In this document: positions 33,532 through 42,480 of the stretch, one piece after another
Numbering within the stretch: position 1 is the stretch's first letter
How the letters are laid out: each line of letters begins with the position of its first letter
NCBI GenBank assembly: GCA_020629375.1
Contig: JAHDDK010000027.1
Location: 1 to 49,541 of the forward strand
Direction of reading: 5' to 3'
Origin: Acidimicrobiales bacterium
Lineage (GTDB): Bacteria; Actinomycetota; Acidimicrobiia; Acidimicrobiales; SHLQ01
Length of the DNA stretch: 49,541 nucleotides
Notes under the pieces: generated by a model
Database searches by the model: none
What the model saw: only the letters and a program-made list of their open reading frames with translations
What the model was told of the DNA's origin: nothing
Made by a program: the position numbers and the translations under genes

Positions 33532-35285
33532 GTCGTCTCCTTCTTCGCTTCGGCGCGGAATTCGTCGAGTTCGCTTGCAAGCCGTTCGATCTCTTCACCG
33601 CGCTCGAGCGCTTCGACGATCTCGTATTCCTCGTCGAGACCACGTTTAAGGCTGTAGATCGCGATCAGGATCACGAGCGCGAAGAGGATGCCTGCCGCGA
33701 CCGTCGCCGATTGGAGAGCGACGAGGCCACCACCGACGAGCAGAACTGCGGCAACGAGGCCTTCCATGATCGCCCAGAAGATTCGCTGCGGAACCGGTGA
33801 CTCCAACTTGCCACCCGAGGTCAGGTGGTCGACGACGAGCGAACCTGAGTCCGACGAGGTGACGAACCACGAGATGATCAAGATGACCGCGACGAAAGAC
33901 ACCGCTTGGGTGAACGGGAACGCTTCGAGCATGTCGAACAACGCTGTCGCAATGTTCTCGTTCACGGCGCCGGCGACGTCTCGAACGCCTTCGAGCTGGA
34001 TGTTGATCGCCGCACCACCGAAGACCGCCATCCAGAACATGACGATCAGGCTCGGAAGCAGCACGACCGAGACGACGAACTCGCGAACAGTGCGTCCTTT
34101 CGACACCCGTGCGATGAACATGCCGACGAAGGGACCCCAGGAGATCCACCATCCGTAATAGAAGACCGTCCAACCGGTCTGCCACGAACCACCGCGAATT
34201 GACTCCGTCCAGAGACCGAGTCGCGGAATCGAGGAGACGTAGGAGCCGGTTGCATCCATGAACGAACCGAGCATGAAGACGGTCGGTCCGGTCACGAGGA
34301 TGAACGCCAGGAATACGCCTGCCATGTTGAAGTTCCATTTGCTCAACCGAGCAACACCCCCATCGAGACCGGCGATGACCGACATGGTGGCGATGCCCGT
34401 GATGAAGGCGATGATGCAGATCTGGATGAATGTGTTGTCCGGGATTCCGAACAGGAAGTTCAGACCGGCAGCTACCTGGCCAACGCCGAGACCCAAGGAT
34501 GTTGCGAGCCCAAACAGCGTTGAGATCACGGCCAAGATGTCGATGGCGTTGCCGATGGGACCGTAGATACGCTCACCCAAAATCGGATAGAACAACGATC
34601 GCACGGTCAGTGGAAGACCTCGGTTGAACGTGAAGAACGCCAACGCGAGTCCGACGATGGCGTAAATGGCCCATCCGTGGAATCCCCAGTGAAGATACGT
34701 CGTGACCAACGCAGCCTCTCCGGCTTCGGGAGTCAGCGGTTCGACATCGAAGTACGGGGCCGGACTCTGCAAGTGGTACATCGGCTCGGCGACGCCCCAG
34801 AACATGAGGCCGACGCCGATGCCTGCCGAAACGAGCATCGAGTACCACGTGAAGTTCGTGAACTCGGGTCGCGAGTCCTGTCCGCCGAGGCGGATCTTTC
34901 CGTACTTTCCGAAGCCGATCAGCAGCACTGCGCCGAGGAAAATGTTGGCTACCAGAACGTAGAACCAACCAAAGTACGTACCCAGGAAATCGAGGACGCT
35001 ACTGAAGAACTCCCCCGCTTGATCCTTGAAGACGATCGTCAGTGTCAAGAAGACGATGAGGAACCCGGCCGAGATGAACGTGACCTGCGGATGCAGGTCG
35101 AAGCCCCACTTGACGATGTTCGTGTCACCGGGTTCCCGATGCTGAATCTCCTCGTAGTACTGGGTGTCGGCCTTGACTTGAAGGCCTTCGAAGTCCTCTC
35201 GGTCCTCGATTGCCTTGCGTCGCTCTTCGCGCTCGGCCTCTCTTTGCTCGCGACGAAGCCGTCGCTCTTCCATTCGATTCGCCAT
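33528..35285 (-). CDS. BCCT-family betaine/choline/carnitine transporter
   Basis: The 585-residue protein has about twelve membrane spans and BCCT hallmarks: SAGIGVGLMFWGVAEPMYH, the Trp-rich YYGWWISWGPFVGMFIARVSKGRTVREF segment and ITSWF-like IISWFVTSSDSGS. The ISWGPFVG stretch corresponds to the substrate and sodium region. Ahead of the first span is a charged, probably coiled N-terminus (about 1-55; RMEERRLRREQREAEREERR). The C-terminus is helical and acidic (EYEIVEALERGEEIERLASELDEF); in BetP such a tail senses osmotic stress. The ATG at 35285 has a strong AAAAGGGGGG Shine-Dalgarno; the frame's upstream extension is disfavoured. First gene of a two-gene operon with the binding lipoprotein. 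Confidence 0.93.
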   Translation of the reverse strand: MANRMEERRLRREQREAEREERRKAIEDREDFEGLQVKADTQYYEEIQHREPGDTNIVKWGFDLHPQVTFISAGFLIVFLTLTIVFKDQAGEFFSSVLDFLGTYFGWFYVLVANIFLGAVLLIGFGKYGKIRLGGQDSRPEFTNFTWYSMLVSAGIGVGLMFWGVAEPMYHLQSPAPYFDVEPLTPEAGEAALVTTYLHWGFHGWAIYAIVGLALAFFTFNRGLPLTVRSLFYPILGERIYGPIGNAIDILAVISTLFGLATSLGLGVGQVAAGLNFLFGIPDNTFIQICIIAFITGIATMSVIAGLDGGVARLSKWNFNMAGVFLAFILVTGPTVFMLGSFMDATGSYVSSIPRLGLWTESIRGGSWQTGWTVFYYGWWISWGPFVGMFIARVSKGRTVREFVVSVVLLPSLIVMFWMAVFGGAAINIQLEGVRDVAGAVNENIATALFDMLEAFPFTQAVSFVAVILIISWFVTSSDSGSLVVDHLTSGGKLESPVPQRIFWAIMEGLVAAVLLVGGGLVALQSATVAAGILFALVILIAIYSLKRGLDEEYEIVEALERGEEIERLASELDEFRAEAKKETT

Positions 35286-35514
35286 ATGGCGGACCCCCCT
35301 TTTAATTGTCGAAAGACGGCTTCTGAGAATCAGCCGATATGACGCCTTCAACCATCGAGACGACAGTGGTTGTCCGCTGCCACACGCTCAACCCCCCGGC
35401 TGCGTGTGCACATATGATTCGCCGAAACCGCCATGGGTCACTATTGCACAGATAGACGCGTTGTCCATTTTCGCGAAACCAGATCGGTGATTCACCTATT
35501 GGCAATGTGCTTGG
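35286..35514 (-). promoter_or_regulatory. Upstream region of the BCCT operon
   Basis: These 229 bp contain no gene and must carry the promoter of the BCCT/binding-protein operon. I see a perfect 10-bp palindrome TTTCGCGAAA (35469-35478) and a short GGTGA-T-TCACC dyad (35486-35496) at the far end, which may belong to the 3' end of the upstream gene. No convincing -35/-10 pair stands out. Confidence 0.35.
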
Positions 35515-36483
35515 TCAGGAGCCGTCGGTGAAACCGGAGACGACCTCGGAGCGGATCCGGTCGGCCGACAGGCCACCACCCCACACCCCCTCGTCGATCG
35601 TGTCGTCGACGATCAAGGGCAGTTCGCATTCCGTTGGTCCACACCCGTGCGCCGACCGCCAGTTGTCGAGCACATCGCTGTCGATGTCGCCAATGAGGAG
35701 GGTGGCGTGTTCTCCCGCACAGCTCGGCGGCTGCGGGACGTTCCACGCAACGACGATCGCCAACCACCCGGTTCCGGGCTTAAGCGGCTGGCATGCGGCC
35801 GCCTCGAGTCGACCGAACGCCGCGTCCGTCGCGATGAGCACAACCGAGAACCCGCAGCCGCGGTCCTGAAGCACTCGAACGGCTTCCGCCACGGCCATGA
35901 CGTCTCCCCCTCCATCGGGGAACTGGATGGCGACCACCCGTTCGTTGTCCTGGGGAGCCAGGTCGACCTCGTCGAGAAAGGCTCCCGGATTCTCCTCGGT
36001 GACGAGGACATAGGTTCTGCTGGACGCATCCGCGCTCGTGCCAGGAACGACCGTGAGCTCAATGGCCGAGCCACGCGAGGTCTCGAAGATGTAGTTGGTC
36101 CGCTGCTCGACATCGCAGGGCCGATCGGTAAGCGCCGTGGGAATTGGGGCGACGGAGTCCGGCGTCGACGTCGCCGTGTCGACAGCCGACGTTGCGTTGC
36201 GTTGGGTGAGCCACGCCGCCGACAGGGCGGCGACAACCACGGCCGCCGCAGCAGCAGCGATCACGAAACGCTTCGCCGGCCCGTCGACCTGGGGCATCGA
36301 CGGCTCAACAGTAACGACGTCGGTGCGCCCGTCGAACAAGACGTCCTTCGCCGCGCTGGTCCCTTCCGGCTCCTGCGATTGGTCGAGGATGTTTGCCCAC
36401 GCCTGGTCCGTGTCGAGCGGGCCGACCGACCGCTCCCGGAGCGCGTCGCGTAGCCGTGGCGCGTCGGGATACTCATTGGTCAT
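35515..36483 (-). CDS. Probable anti-sigma factor, single-span membrane protein
   Basis: The 322-residue protein has a cytoplasmic N-terminus of about 70 residues (LRDALRERSVGPLDTDQAWANILDQ), one membrane span (about 72-92) and an extracytoplasmic domain of about 230 residues with several cysteines (DRPCDVEQ, DRGCGFSV, CGPTECELP). No zinc-binding HxxxCxxC anti-sigma motif is present. Its start overlaps the end of the ECF sigma gene by 11 bp, the usual arrangement for a sigma/anti-sigma pair, and that is the main reason for the call. The outer domain would sense an unknown signal. Confidence 0.65.
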   Translation of the reverse strand: MTNEYPDAPRLRDALRERSVGPLDTDQAWANILDQSQEPEGTSAAKDVLFDGRTDVVTVEPSMPQVDGPAKRFVIAAAAAAVVVAALSAAWLTQRNATSAVDTATSTPDSVAPIPTALTDRPCDVEQRTNYIFETSRGSAIELTVVPGTSADASSRTYVLVTEENPGAFLDEVDLAPQDNERVVAIQFPDGGGDVMAVAEAVRVLQDRGCGFSVVLIATDAAFGRLEAAACQPLKPGTGWLAIVVAWNVPQPPSCAGEHATLLIGDIDSDVLDNWRSAHGCGPTECELPLIVDDTIDEGVWGGGLSADRIRSEVVSGFTDGS

Positions 36484-36955
36484 CGTCGAGTTCCTTTCGG
36501 AGTCGCCGGACCCCGCGATGGACGAGTGACTTCGCAGTGCCGGGGCGGCACCCGAGCGCCTGTGCGATCTCGGCGATGGAGAAGTCGCCGTAGTAGGCCA
36601 GAACGAGTGCTGTTCGATGCCGCTCGGGGAGCTGGTCGAGTGCGTCGAGGAGGTAGAGGTTGGAGTCGCTCATCAGGACCGCTTCGTCATTCGTCGGTAG
36701 CGCATTTCGTTGCCGGTCGCGTTGGCGCAGTACTCGCCGTGCGCCGTTGGCGACCGAGACGCGCAGGTAGCCGCCGGGGTTGAGGATCGATCGCCAACGG
36801 CGCACGATCTCGACGAAGGCGTCTTGGACAACTTCTTCGGCCTCGGCACGATTGCCGACGATCCGGTACGCGAGCTCGACCATCGGGCGGTACTGCTGAT
36901 CGAAGAGTTCACGAACGTCACGCTCCTCCGAGGAACTGGCGCTGCGAACTGCCAT
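36473..36955 (-). CDS. ECF-type sigma factor
   Basis: The protein of about 160 residues shows region 2 (LFDQQYRPMVELAYRIVGNRAEAEEVVQDAFVEIVRRW) and region 4 (LPERHRTALVLAYYGDFSIAEIAQALGCRPGTAKSLVHRGVRRLR). The preferred ATG at 36955 begins MAVRSASS; a TTG at 36964 is in frame but overlaps the upstream stop. It sits between a lipoprotein (5 bp upstream) and the membrane protein that overlaps its 3' end, giving a three-gene set of lipoprotein, sigma and likely anti-sigma. Confidence 0.9.
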   Translation of the reverse strand: MAVRSASSSEERDVRELFDQQYRPMVELAYRIVGNRAEAEEVVQDAFVEIVRRWRSILNPGGYLRVSVANGARRVLRQRDRQRNALPTNDEAVLMSDSNLYLLDALDQLPERHRTALVLAYYGDFSIAEIAQALGCRPGTAKSLVHRGVRRLRKELDDDQ

Positions 36956-36960
36956 GAGGC

Positions 36961-38025
36961 TCAAGACTTGTCGATGGCAGCTGCGAGCTCATCTCCGAGG
37001 AGGGCGGCGATGTCGTTCGGGCTCTCGGTGAACACGTCGCTCCCGAAGCCGAATGTCTTGAGCGACGCTGCGCAATCCGTGTACGAGGCGGACCGGAGTA
37101 CGGCCTGGGGGGCGTCGTCGAGGGCCACCGTTTCCTCGGTGCGTTCGTCAGCACAGTCATAGAGTTCGGCCCACAGGTCGAGGCTCTCGAGTGTGGGTCC
37201 GAAGTTGTACTGCTCGGCTTCGAGCGGCACGGGCGGCACCCATCCGCTGTCCCACGCCATCGGAACGTCGGGCAGCGAGATCAGCGGATCGACACTGACG
37301 ATCGGTACGGGTCGTGCTGCACCGCCCGAACAGTCCTTGCGAATGTTCATCCCAAAGACGAGGTACGCGGCGCCGACCGGGTGTGTGGTGTTGCAAATGG
37401 CGTCGAGGACGAGCAAGTGGCCCTGGCCGATACCGGCCCACAGCGTCCGCGATTCGTCGAAGCAGAGTCCGGTCGAGACGGCGGCCCACAGGGCGTTCAC
37501 ATAGTCGGTGTTGAACGTGGCGTTGCGACTCCAGAAGGACGAGGTCGTCGCACCCGCTCGAGGCTGCACGAAGATCGCCCCGCCGGTTCGGGGCGACGCC
37601 ACCTGCGGGTCGAGCGCCATGATCGCGGCAGCTCCGCCGACATGGAAGTCGATCACGAGGGCTGGCGAATCCTTTGCCGCTGCGGCTTCGTCGACCTGCA
37701 CGATCACCGGAATCTGGTCACCCGCAAACTCGATCGCGAGTTCGTGCTCTCCGACCGGAAGCCGCGCCTCGCATGTCTCTGCATCTGCGAGCAGGCTGCT
37801 GACAGACCCAACGTCTCGGTCGTCGGGGTCGGCGAGCTTGGTCGTGCTCGATGTCGAGGGAGGTCCGGTCGTCGTCGTCTCTGGTGCGTCGGTGGCTGGT
37901 GGCTGGGCGCTCTCAACGTCGTCGGCCACGATCGTCGAGCCGTCGTCGCCACTACCGCTGCCGCATCCCACCGCGAGCATGATGGCGAGGACAGCCAACA
38001 GCATTTGTACAAATCTCGTGTGCAT
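36961..38025 (-). CDS. Lipoprotein with degenerate LpqC/esterase-like alpha/beta-hydrolase fold
   Basis: The 354-residue protein has lipobox LAVGC (Cys21) and a Thr/Ser/Pro-rich linker to about residue 75. Its alpha/beta-hydrolase domain resembles polyhydroxybutyrate-depolymerase/feruloyl-esterase-like lipoproteins: FVQPRAG, NTDYVNALWAAVSTGLCFDESRTLWAG. At the nucleophile elbow, where GxSxG is expected, it has G-I-G-Q-G (198-202), so Gln201 replaces the serine. It is therefore probably not an esterase; a sensor or binding role fits its place directly before an ECF sigma gene. The alternative, that the real elbow is elsewhere, cannot be excluded. Confidence 0.65.
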   Translation of the reverse strand: MHTRFVQMLLAVLAIMLAVGCGSGSGDDGSTIVADDVESAQPPATDAPETTTTGPPSTSSTTKLADPDDRDVGSVSSLLADAETCEARLPVGEHELAIEFAGDQIPVIVQVDEAAAAKDSPALVIDFHVGGAAAIMALDPQVASPRTGGAIFVQPRAGATTSSFWSRNATFNTDYVNALWAAVSTGLCFDESRTLWAGIGQGHLLVLDAICNTTHPVGAAYLVFGMNIRKDCSGGAARPVPIVSVDPLISLPDVPMAWDSGWVPPVPLEAEQYNFGPTLESLDLWAELYDCADERTEETVALDDAPQAVLRSASYTDCAASLKTFGFGSDVFTESPNDIAALLGDELAAAIDKS

Positions 38026-38133
38026 CGGAGGTCTCCTTCGCGTCTCTCCTCACCATCCATGAGCCCGGAGGGGCGCCGCCGGTTGCGCGACGTGCAAGAA
38101 ACTTCGGTCGAGGCGGAGGTGGGCGATCTGGCC

Positions 38134-38856
38134 TCAGGACGGCCAACGCGGATGAAGTCGTGCGTCGAGATAGCGCGATCGCGTCTTCGCAAAGAGTGTC
38201 CGGTTCGAGTTGCCGGGATACACCCCGACGCGAGGGATCGCCATTGGCCCGACCGCCTCGCGCCGTTCGGGCAGGCTGAACGCCCATCGATAGCCGGCTC
38301 GCTCAGCGCAACGCCGAACGAGATCATTGTGATCACCTTTGGGGTACGCGAGGGTATCGATGGATTCGCCGAAGGCATCCGAGAGCAGTTCTCGGCTCTC
38401 CCGGAGATCTCGGACACAGTCGGCTTCGTCGAGCGTGCGGAGGTCAGCATGACTCATGCTGTGCGACCCGATCGTCACGCCCTCATCGTGAAGTGCCCGG
38501 AGCTGATCGAGCGCCATCGTCCGCAGCGGCGCGTCCGGCGGGTTGTCGACCCAGGAGAAGTCGATCTCGCCGTCGCGAAGGGAGTCGGCGATGACGAACA
38601 ACGTCATCGGCAGACCATGGCGCTGGAGAATCGGCCACGCATGGTCGGCTACTCCGGTCCATCCGTCGTCGAAGGTGATAGCGGTCCTCCGCCCGGTCGG
38701 CCGATACCGACGATCGAGCGACGCCACGGCTTCCTCGAGCGGCACGACCCTGCGCCACCGAGCAAGCCAACGACACGTTTCGTCGAACGCTTCAGGCGTG
38801 AGGGCCAAGGTCCTGTCCCATTCGGGTTCGACGGTGTGGAAACAGAGAATGCTCAC
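38134..38856 (-). CDS. Polysaccharide deacetylase (NodB/CE4)
   Basis: The 240-residue enzyme has CE4 motif 1 TFDDGW (61-66, Asp63 and Asp64) and motif 2 HSMSH (132-136, His132 and His136 as metal ligands). It opens with MSILCFHTVEPEWD. There is no signal peptide, so it would work on a cytoplasmic or lipid-linked glycan, removing N-acetyl groups. Last gene of the exopolysaccharide operon; its ATG overlaps the glycosyltransferase stop by 4 bp. The 108 bp after it show nothing notable. Confidence 0.9.
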   Translation of the reverse strand: MSILCFHTVEPEWDRTLALTPEAFDETCRWLARWRRVVPLEEAVASLDRRYRPTGRRTAITFDDGWTGVADHAWPILQRHGLPMTLFVIADSLRDGEIDFSWVDNPPDAPLRTMALDQLRALHDEGVTIGSHSMSHADLRTLDEADCVRDLRESRELLSDAFGESIDTLAYPKGDHNDLVRRCAERAGYRWAFSLPERREAVGPMAIPRVGVYPGNSNRTLFAKTRSRYLDARLHPRWPS

Positions 38857-39938
38857 CGATACAGCTCCTCGTAACAGCGGATGACCTCGTCGTGGGTCGA
38901 GACGATCGAGAATTCTTCGACGGCGCGCTGCCGGCCGGCACGCCCGGCACGCTCTCGTGCGTTCGGGTCGGAAAGGTAGAACTCCAGCGCATCGGCAAGC
39001 GAAGCCGGGTCACGCAACGGCGCTACGCGACCCGCAACGTCACCGAGAGAACGCCCGATGTCGCCGACGTCGGTTGCCACAACCGGGACACCGGTTGCCA
39101 TCGCTTCGAGGACGGACAGTGGCATGGCTTCCCACCAGCTCGGAAGGCAGAAGATCATGGCCTCTCGATAGACCTGCGGCATCTCGTCGTGTCCAAATGC
39201 CCCGAGCAGCCGGATCGGGGCCGTTGAGTCGGCGATGGCCCGGAGGATCCGTTGATGCTCCTCGTCGCCTTCGTCTGGTCGTCCCCCAGCGATCAGCACC
39301 TCGTGGGAAACGCCGCGATCAGCCAGGTGTTCGGAGGCACGAACGAGATCGAGCACGCCCTTTCGTTCCGTCAGGATCCCGACGTACAGGATCTGCGGTG
39401 CGCTCGGCGGCGTCTTCGGCGGGGTGAAACGCTCGACGTTCACTCCGTTCGGAACATGTCGGACCCGGTCGCCGAGAACGTTTCGAAGGGTTTCGGCGAC
39501 TCCGTCGGAGACGGCAATGACGGCATCCACGTTCGACAGCGCGATGCCAAGCAGACGTCGCTGCCAGGCACCGTCCGCCCACGAGACGACCTTCCCGCCG
39601 TGGGCGTGCACGACGACACGGCATCCGGCACCACGGGCAGCCCTCGCGAGAAGGCCGGCCCGAATCAGCGTTGGCGCGGGGGCCAAGGCCGAATGGATGT
39701 GCACGAGGTCACCGGCAGCGCCCGCCTGCCGAACGCGCCTCAGATCGCGGAGGGTCCGGGTCGCGTTGCCGCGACTGATGGTGCCACCACCACCCATGTT
39801 CTCGTCGCTCGTGAGATTCACCAGCTCGAACTTCCAGCCAGAATGTTGGTGCGCAGCGAGGCCGTGGATGAATGCGGAGATCCCCCCTCGTTCGGGCAGA
39901 CCGCGGCCGACGATCACGGCACGTCGTGTCGCGTTCAC
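38853..39938 (-). CDS. GT4-family glycosyltransferase
   Basis: The 361-residue GT-B enzyme has N-terminal VIVGRGLPERGGISAFIHGLA, VDAVIAVSDGVAETL, then the C-terminal donor domain ILYVGILTERKGVLDLVRA and the E-x7-E region SWWEAMPLSVLEAMATGVPVVATDVGDI. Such enzymes add a sugar from a nucleotide donor with retention. The frame extends upstream for 190 codons over the flippase; I use the GTG at 39938, which overlaps the flippase stop (GTGA) and precedes the Rossmann strand correctly. Confidence 0.9.
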   Translation of the reverse strand: MNATRRAVIVGRGLPERGGISAFIHGLAAHQHSGWKFELVNLTSDENMGGGGTISRGNATRTLRDLRRVRQAGAAGDLVHIHSALAPAPTLIRAGLLARAARGAGCRVVVHAHGGKVVSWADGAWQRRLLGIALSNVDAVIAVSDGVAETLRNVLGDRVRHVPNGVNVERFTPPKTPPSAPQILYVGILTERKGVLDLVRASEHLADRGVSHEVLIAGGRPDEGDEEHQRILRAIADSTAPIRLLGAFGHDEMPQVYREAMIFCLPSWWEAMPLSVLEAMATGVPVVATDVGDIGRSLGDVAGRVAPLRDPASLADALEFYLSDPNARERAGRAGRQRAVEEFSIVSTHDEVIRCYEELYR

Positions 39939-41431
39939 CCGCCGAGAATCCTTGCGAGCGGGCGGACTCTTGCGATGAATGGGAACGTCTCGAGCACGTC
40001 CAGACGGCGGCGGTTGACGACGATCACCGCAAGGCTGATGACTCCCGAAACTCCGATGGCGGCGATCAGCCCGGGTTCGATCGCGACCGACACGAGCCAC
40101 CCGACGCCGAGCCCGAGTAGTGCGGCAACCCAGACCCACAAGAACTGTCGATCGACTCGAGCCATGCCGAGAGCCGAAAGGCGGACCTGTGCCCCGACAT
40201 TCAAGACGGTGAGCGCGATCGCGCCAGCCACGGCGACGCCGACCGCTTCGAAGCGTCGTGCAAGCAACATCGCGGCAATCACGTAGATGACGATTGCGAC
40301 GATGTCCACGCCGACGGTCCAGCGGAGGTGCCCGAATGTCTGCAGCGTGAGTGTGTTGAAGCCAAAGGTTTGGTTGAGGTAGTACGCCGACGACAGCACG
40401 ACGAGCACGGGTATGGCCTGTCGATATTCCTCGCCGAAGAGGTCGGGGACCACCGGGTCGGCGAAGGCGGTCGTCACCAGGGCGATCGGAAGTGTCAGAA
40501 CGGTCAACCACGATGCTGATCGCCAGTAGGCGTCGGACATGGCCGCCACGTCCTTGCGCGCGAAGTGGCGTGCGGCAAGCGGCATGAAGAGAACGGCAAA
40601 GGTCCAGCCGACGACCTGGTTCATCCGGGCCAACGGAAACACCGCCCGGTAGTCGGCGACCGCTTCCAGACTGACCCGAGCGAGCACAACAGCGGCCAAC
40701 GTATTGATCGCGACAAACACCAGATCATGTGACAGGAGCGGCAGCGAGAACCGAAAGATGTCGCGGCCCGGGATCACCGCTCCCTCGCGGAACGCCGCGT
40801 ACTTCCCGCGGAGATGAGGGAGGGTCGCTCGAAGATAGAGAACGGTTCCGACGAGTCCAGCCCCCACGTAGGCGATGGCCAGAAATATCGGACCCTGGCC
40901 GAGCGACAGGAGAGCCATGACCGCCGCCAGGCGAAGCCCGGGTTCGAGAACGTGTTTGCGCAACAAAATGGTGCGACTGTCTCCGAACGTCGCCGCAACC
41001 GCTTCGAGCAACTTGTCGAAGGCTTCTTGCGGCGCAGTGATGATCAGGATCGCCGTGAGCGTGAAGGCGAGCTCATCGTCCAGGATCGAACTGCCGACCG
41101 TGAGCCGCAGGACGATCGTCACCACGACGATAACCAGTCCGAGGCCCGCGATCAGCGCAGACTCGAACACGAGCGTTCCCGCAAAGCGACGATCATCTCC
41201 GGACTCGTCGAACATGCCGAGAAAGCGGGGGACCGCCCGGGTGGTTCCGAGAGTCACCGCCTGAAACCCGAGCGACGCGATCGACAGGGCAAGTCCGAAC
41301 GCACCGAACTCGTCTCGGCTGAGGGCACGAACCAAGGCCACCTGAATCACGAGACTCAGCGCGATCCCCAGCACCCGGCCGGACGCCAACGACGCCGAGC
41401 CACGAATGGTCCGTGTGTTCTCCGCGCTCAT
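39935..41431 (-). CDS. Polysaccharide flippase (Wzx/MATE-type)
   Basis: The 498-residue protein has about 12-14 membrane spans and the oligosaccharide-flippase pattern: RVLGIALSLVIQVALVRALSRDEFG at the start, LGFQAVTLGTTRAVPRFLG, and the later FGEEYRQAIPVLVVLSSAYYLNQTFG. It would move lipid-linked repeat units across the cytoplasmic membrane for the O-antigen-ligase-type polymerase upstream in this operon. 4-bp overlaps on both sides. Confidence 0.9.
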   Translation of the reverse strand: MSAENTRTIRGSASLASGRVLGIALSLVIQVALVRALSRDEFGAFGLALSIASLGFQAVTLGTTRAVPRFLGMFDESGDDRRFAGTLVFESALIAGLGLVIVVVTIVLRLTVGSSILDDELAFTLTAILIITAPQEAFDKLLEAVAATFGDSRTILLRKHVLEPGLRLAAVMALLSLGQGPIFLAIAYVGAGLVGTVLYLRATLPHLRGKYAAFREGAVIPGRDIFRFSLPLLSHDLVFVAINTLAAVVLARVSLEAVADYRAVFPLARMNQVVGWTFAVLFMPLAARHFARKDVAAMSDAYWRSASWLTVLTLPIALVTTAFADPVVPDLFGEEYRQAIPVLVVLSSAYYLNQTFGFNTLTLQTFGHLRWTVGVDIVAIVIYVIAAMLLARRFEAVGVAVAGAIALTVLNVGAQVRLSALGMARVDRQFLWVWVAALLGLGVGWLVSVAIEPGLIAAIGVSGVISLAVIVVNRRRLDVLETFPFIARVRPLARILGG

Positions 41432-42480
41432 CCCCTCAGTCGCCTCTCGCCAAGGGTGGCCATCACATGGCGCAGGCGGTGGAGACCCGGACCGGGATCA
41501 TCGGCCGAGATCACGCTGTGCGCGGTCCTTCGTCGTGGGCGAATGGCTCGGAGAGCAGCGTCGACCGGCATGCTTCTGCCCCTTGACCGCTCCACGAGAT
41601 GCCGAAGATCGCCCTCGATCCAGCGATAGCGGACACCTTCGCGTGCTCGGAGGGGGGCATCCGGCCGCCAACCGCTACGAAGCTCGATCACCAACTCGGG
41701 CAGGTTGCATCCTGCGGCGACCGCGAGCGACATCGAACCGTAGGGCCGGGGATTGATGTCGATCAGTTGACCGTCGATGTATTGGGCCTGGAAAATCCCG
41801 TCGTGGCCGCGAAGCAATTCGACGAGCAGCGCCTCCGCACCACGGTCGGGCGGCACCGTGACGGCCGAACTTGCCGTTCCGCAGTCGACGGGCCACGTCC
41901 GCTCGTAGGCCTGATGTACCGCCGCAACGAGGCGCCCGTCGAAGACCACGCCAGCGATCGCCGTCATTGGACCCTCGACGACGAGCTGGATGACCACGCC
42001 TCCCGCGTCGAGCAGGTCGGAGGCATCGTCGACAGAATCGAGTATCCGGGCCGGGCGCGAACCAGTGAGGGGCTTGGCCACCGCCGGCAAGGACGCCGAG
42101 ACCAGGTCATCTCTCGTCATCGCCGTCGTCGACGGCGGTGTCGGGATTCCGAGCCGGGCAAGCTCTTTCGACAGCGCGGCCTTGTCCACCAACCGCTCGA
42201 GCGACGGCTCGAGTGCCACGACCGCGTCGTCGGACGTCGCAAAGACCGCGAGCACCTCGTGCTCGGCGACCTGATCGCGGATCGCCGCGGAGAATGCATC
42301 GGCGTCTCGAGCCGTCGGGACGGCGACCACAGCCGCCGCGTGACGCGACGACGCGGCGAGCTCGCCACACCCGGATTCGGTCACGATCACTCGATGGCCG
42401 GCCGAACCGAGTGCCCGAACCGTCGCCAGGGCCGACCGTGACATTCCGCGTCCGCCGTCGGTGACGAGCGCGGTTTTCAC
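41428..42480 (-). CDS. ATP-grasp domain protein
   Basis: The protein of about 350 residues has an ATP-grasp layout. An N-terminal Rossmann part (VKTALVTDGGRGMSRSALATVRALGSAGHRVIV) leads to LERLVDKAALSKELARLGIPTPPS and AVAKPLTGSR. The metal-binding end is QYIDGQLIDINPRPYGSMSLAVAAG, in which Asp-x-Asn-x-Arg is typical of carboxylate-amine ligases. In polysaccharide loci such enzymes attach amino acids or other acyl groups to sugars. Start: GTG at 42480, overlapping the APH-like gene by 4 bp. Confidence 0.85.
   Translation of the reverse strand: MKTALVTDGGRGMSRSALATVRALGSAGHRVIVTESGCGELAASSRHAAAVVAVPTARDADAFSAAIRDQVAEHEVLAVFATSDDAVVALEPSLERLVDKAALSKELARLGIPTPPSTTAMTRDDLVSASLPAVAKPLTGSRPARILDSVDDASDLLDAGGVVIQLVVEGPMTAIAGVVFDGRLVAAVHQAYERTWPVDCGTASSAVTVPPDRGAEALLVELLRGHDGIFQAQYIDGQLIDINPRPYGSMSLAVAAGCNLPELVIELRSGWRPDAPLRAREGVRYRWIEGDLRHLVERSRGRSMPVDAALRAIRPRRRTAHSVISADDPGPGLHRLRHVMATLGERRLRG

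Noticed and set aside
39939..40511. N-terminal extension of the GT4 enzyme
   Set aside because: It is a shadow of the flippase gene; the GTG at 39938 precedes the Rossmann fold correctly.
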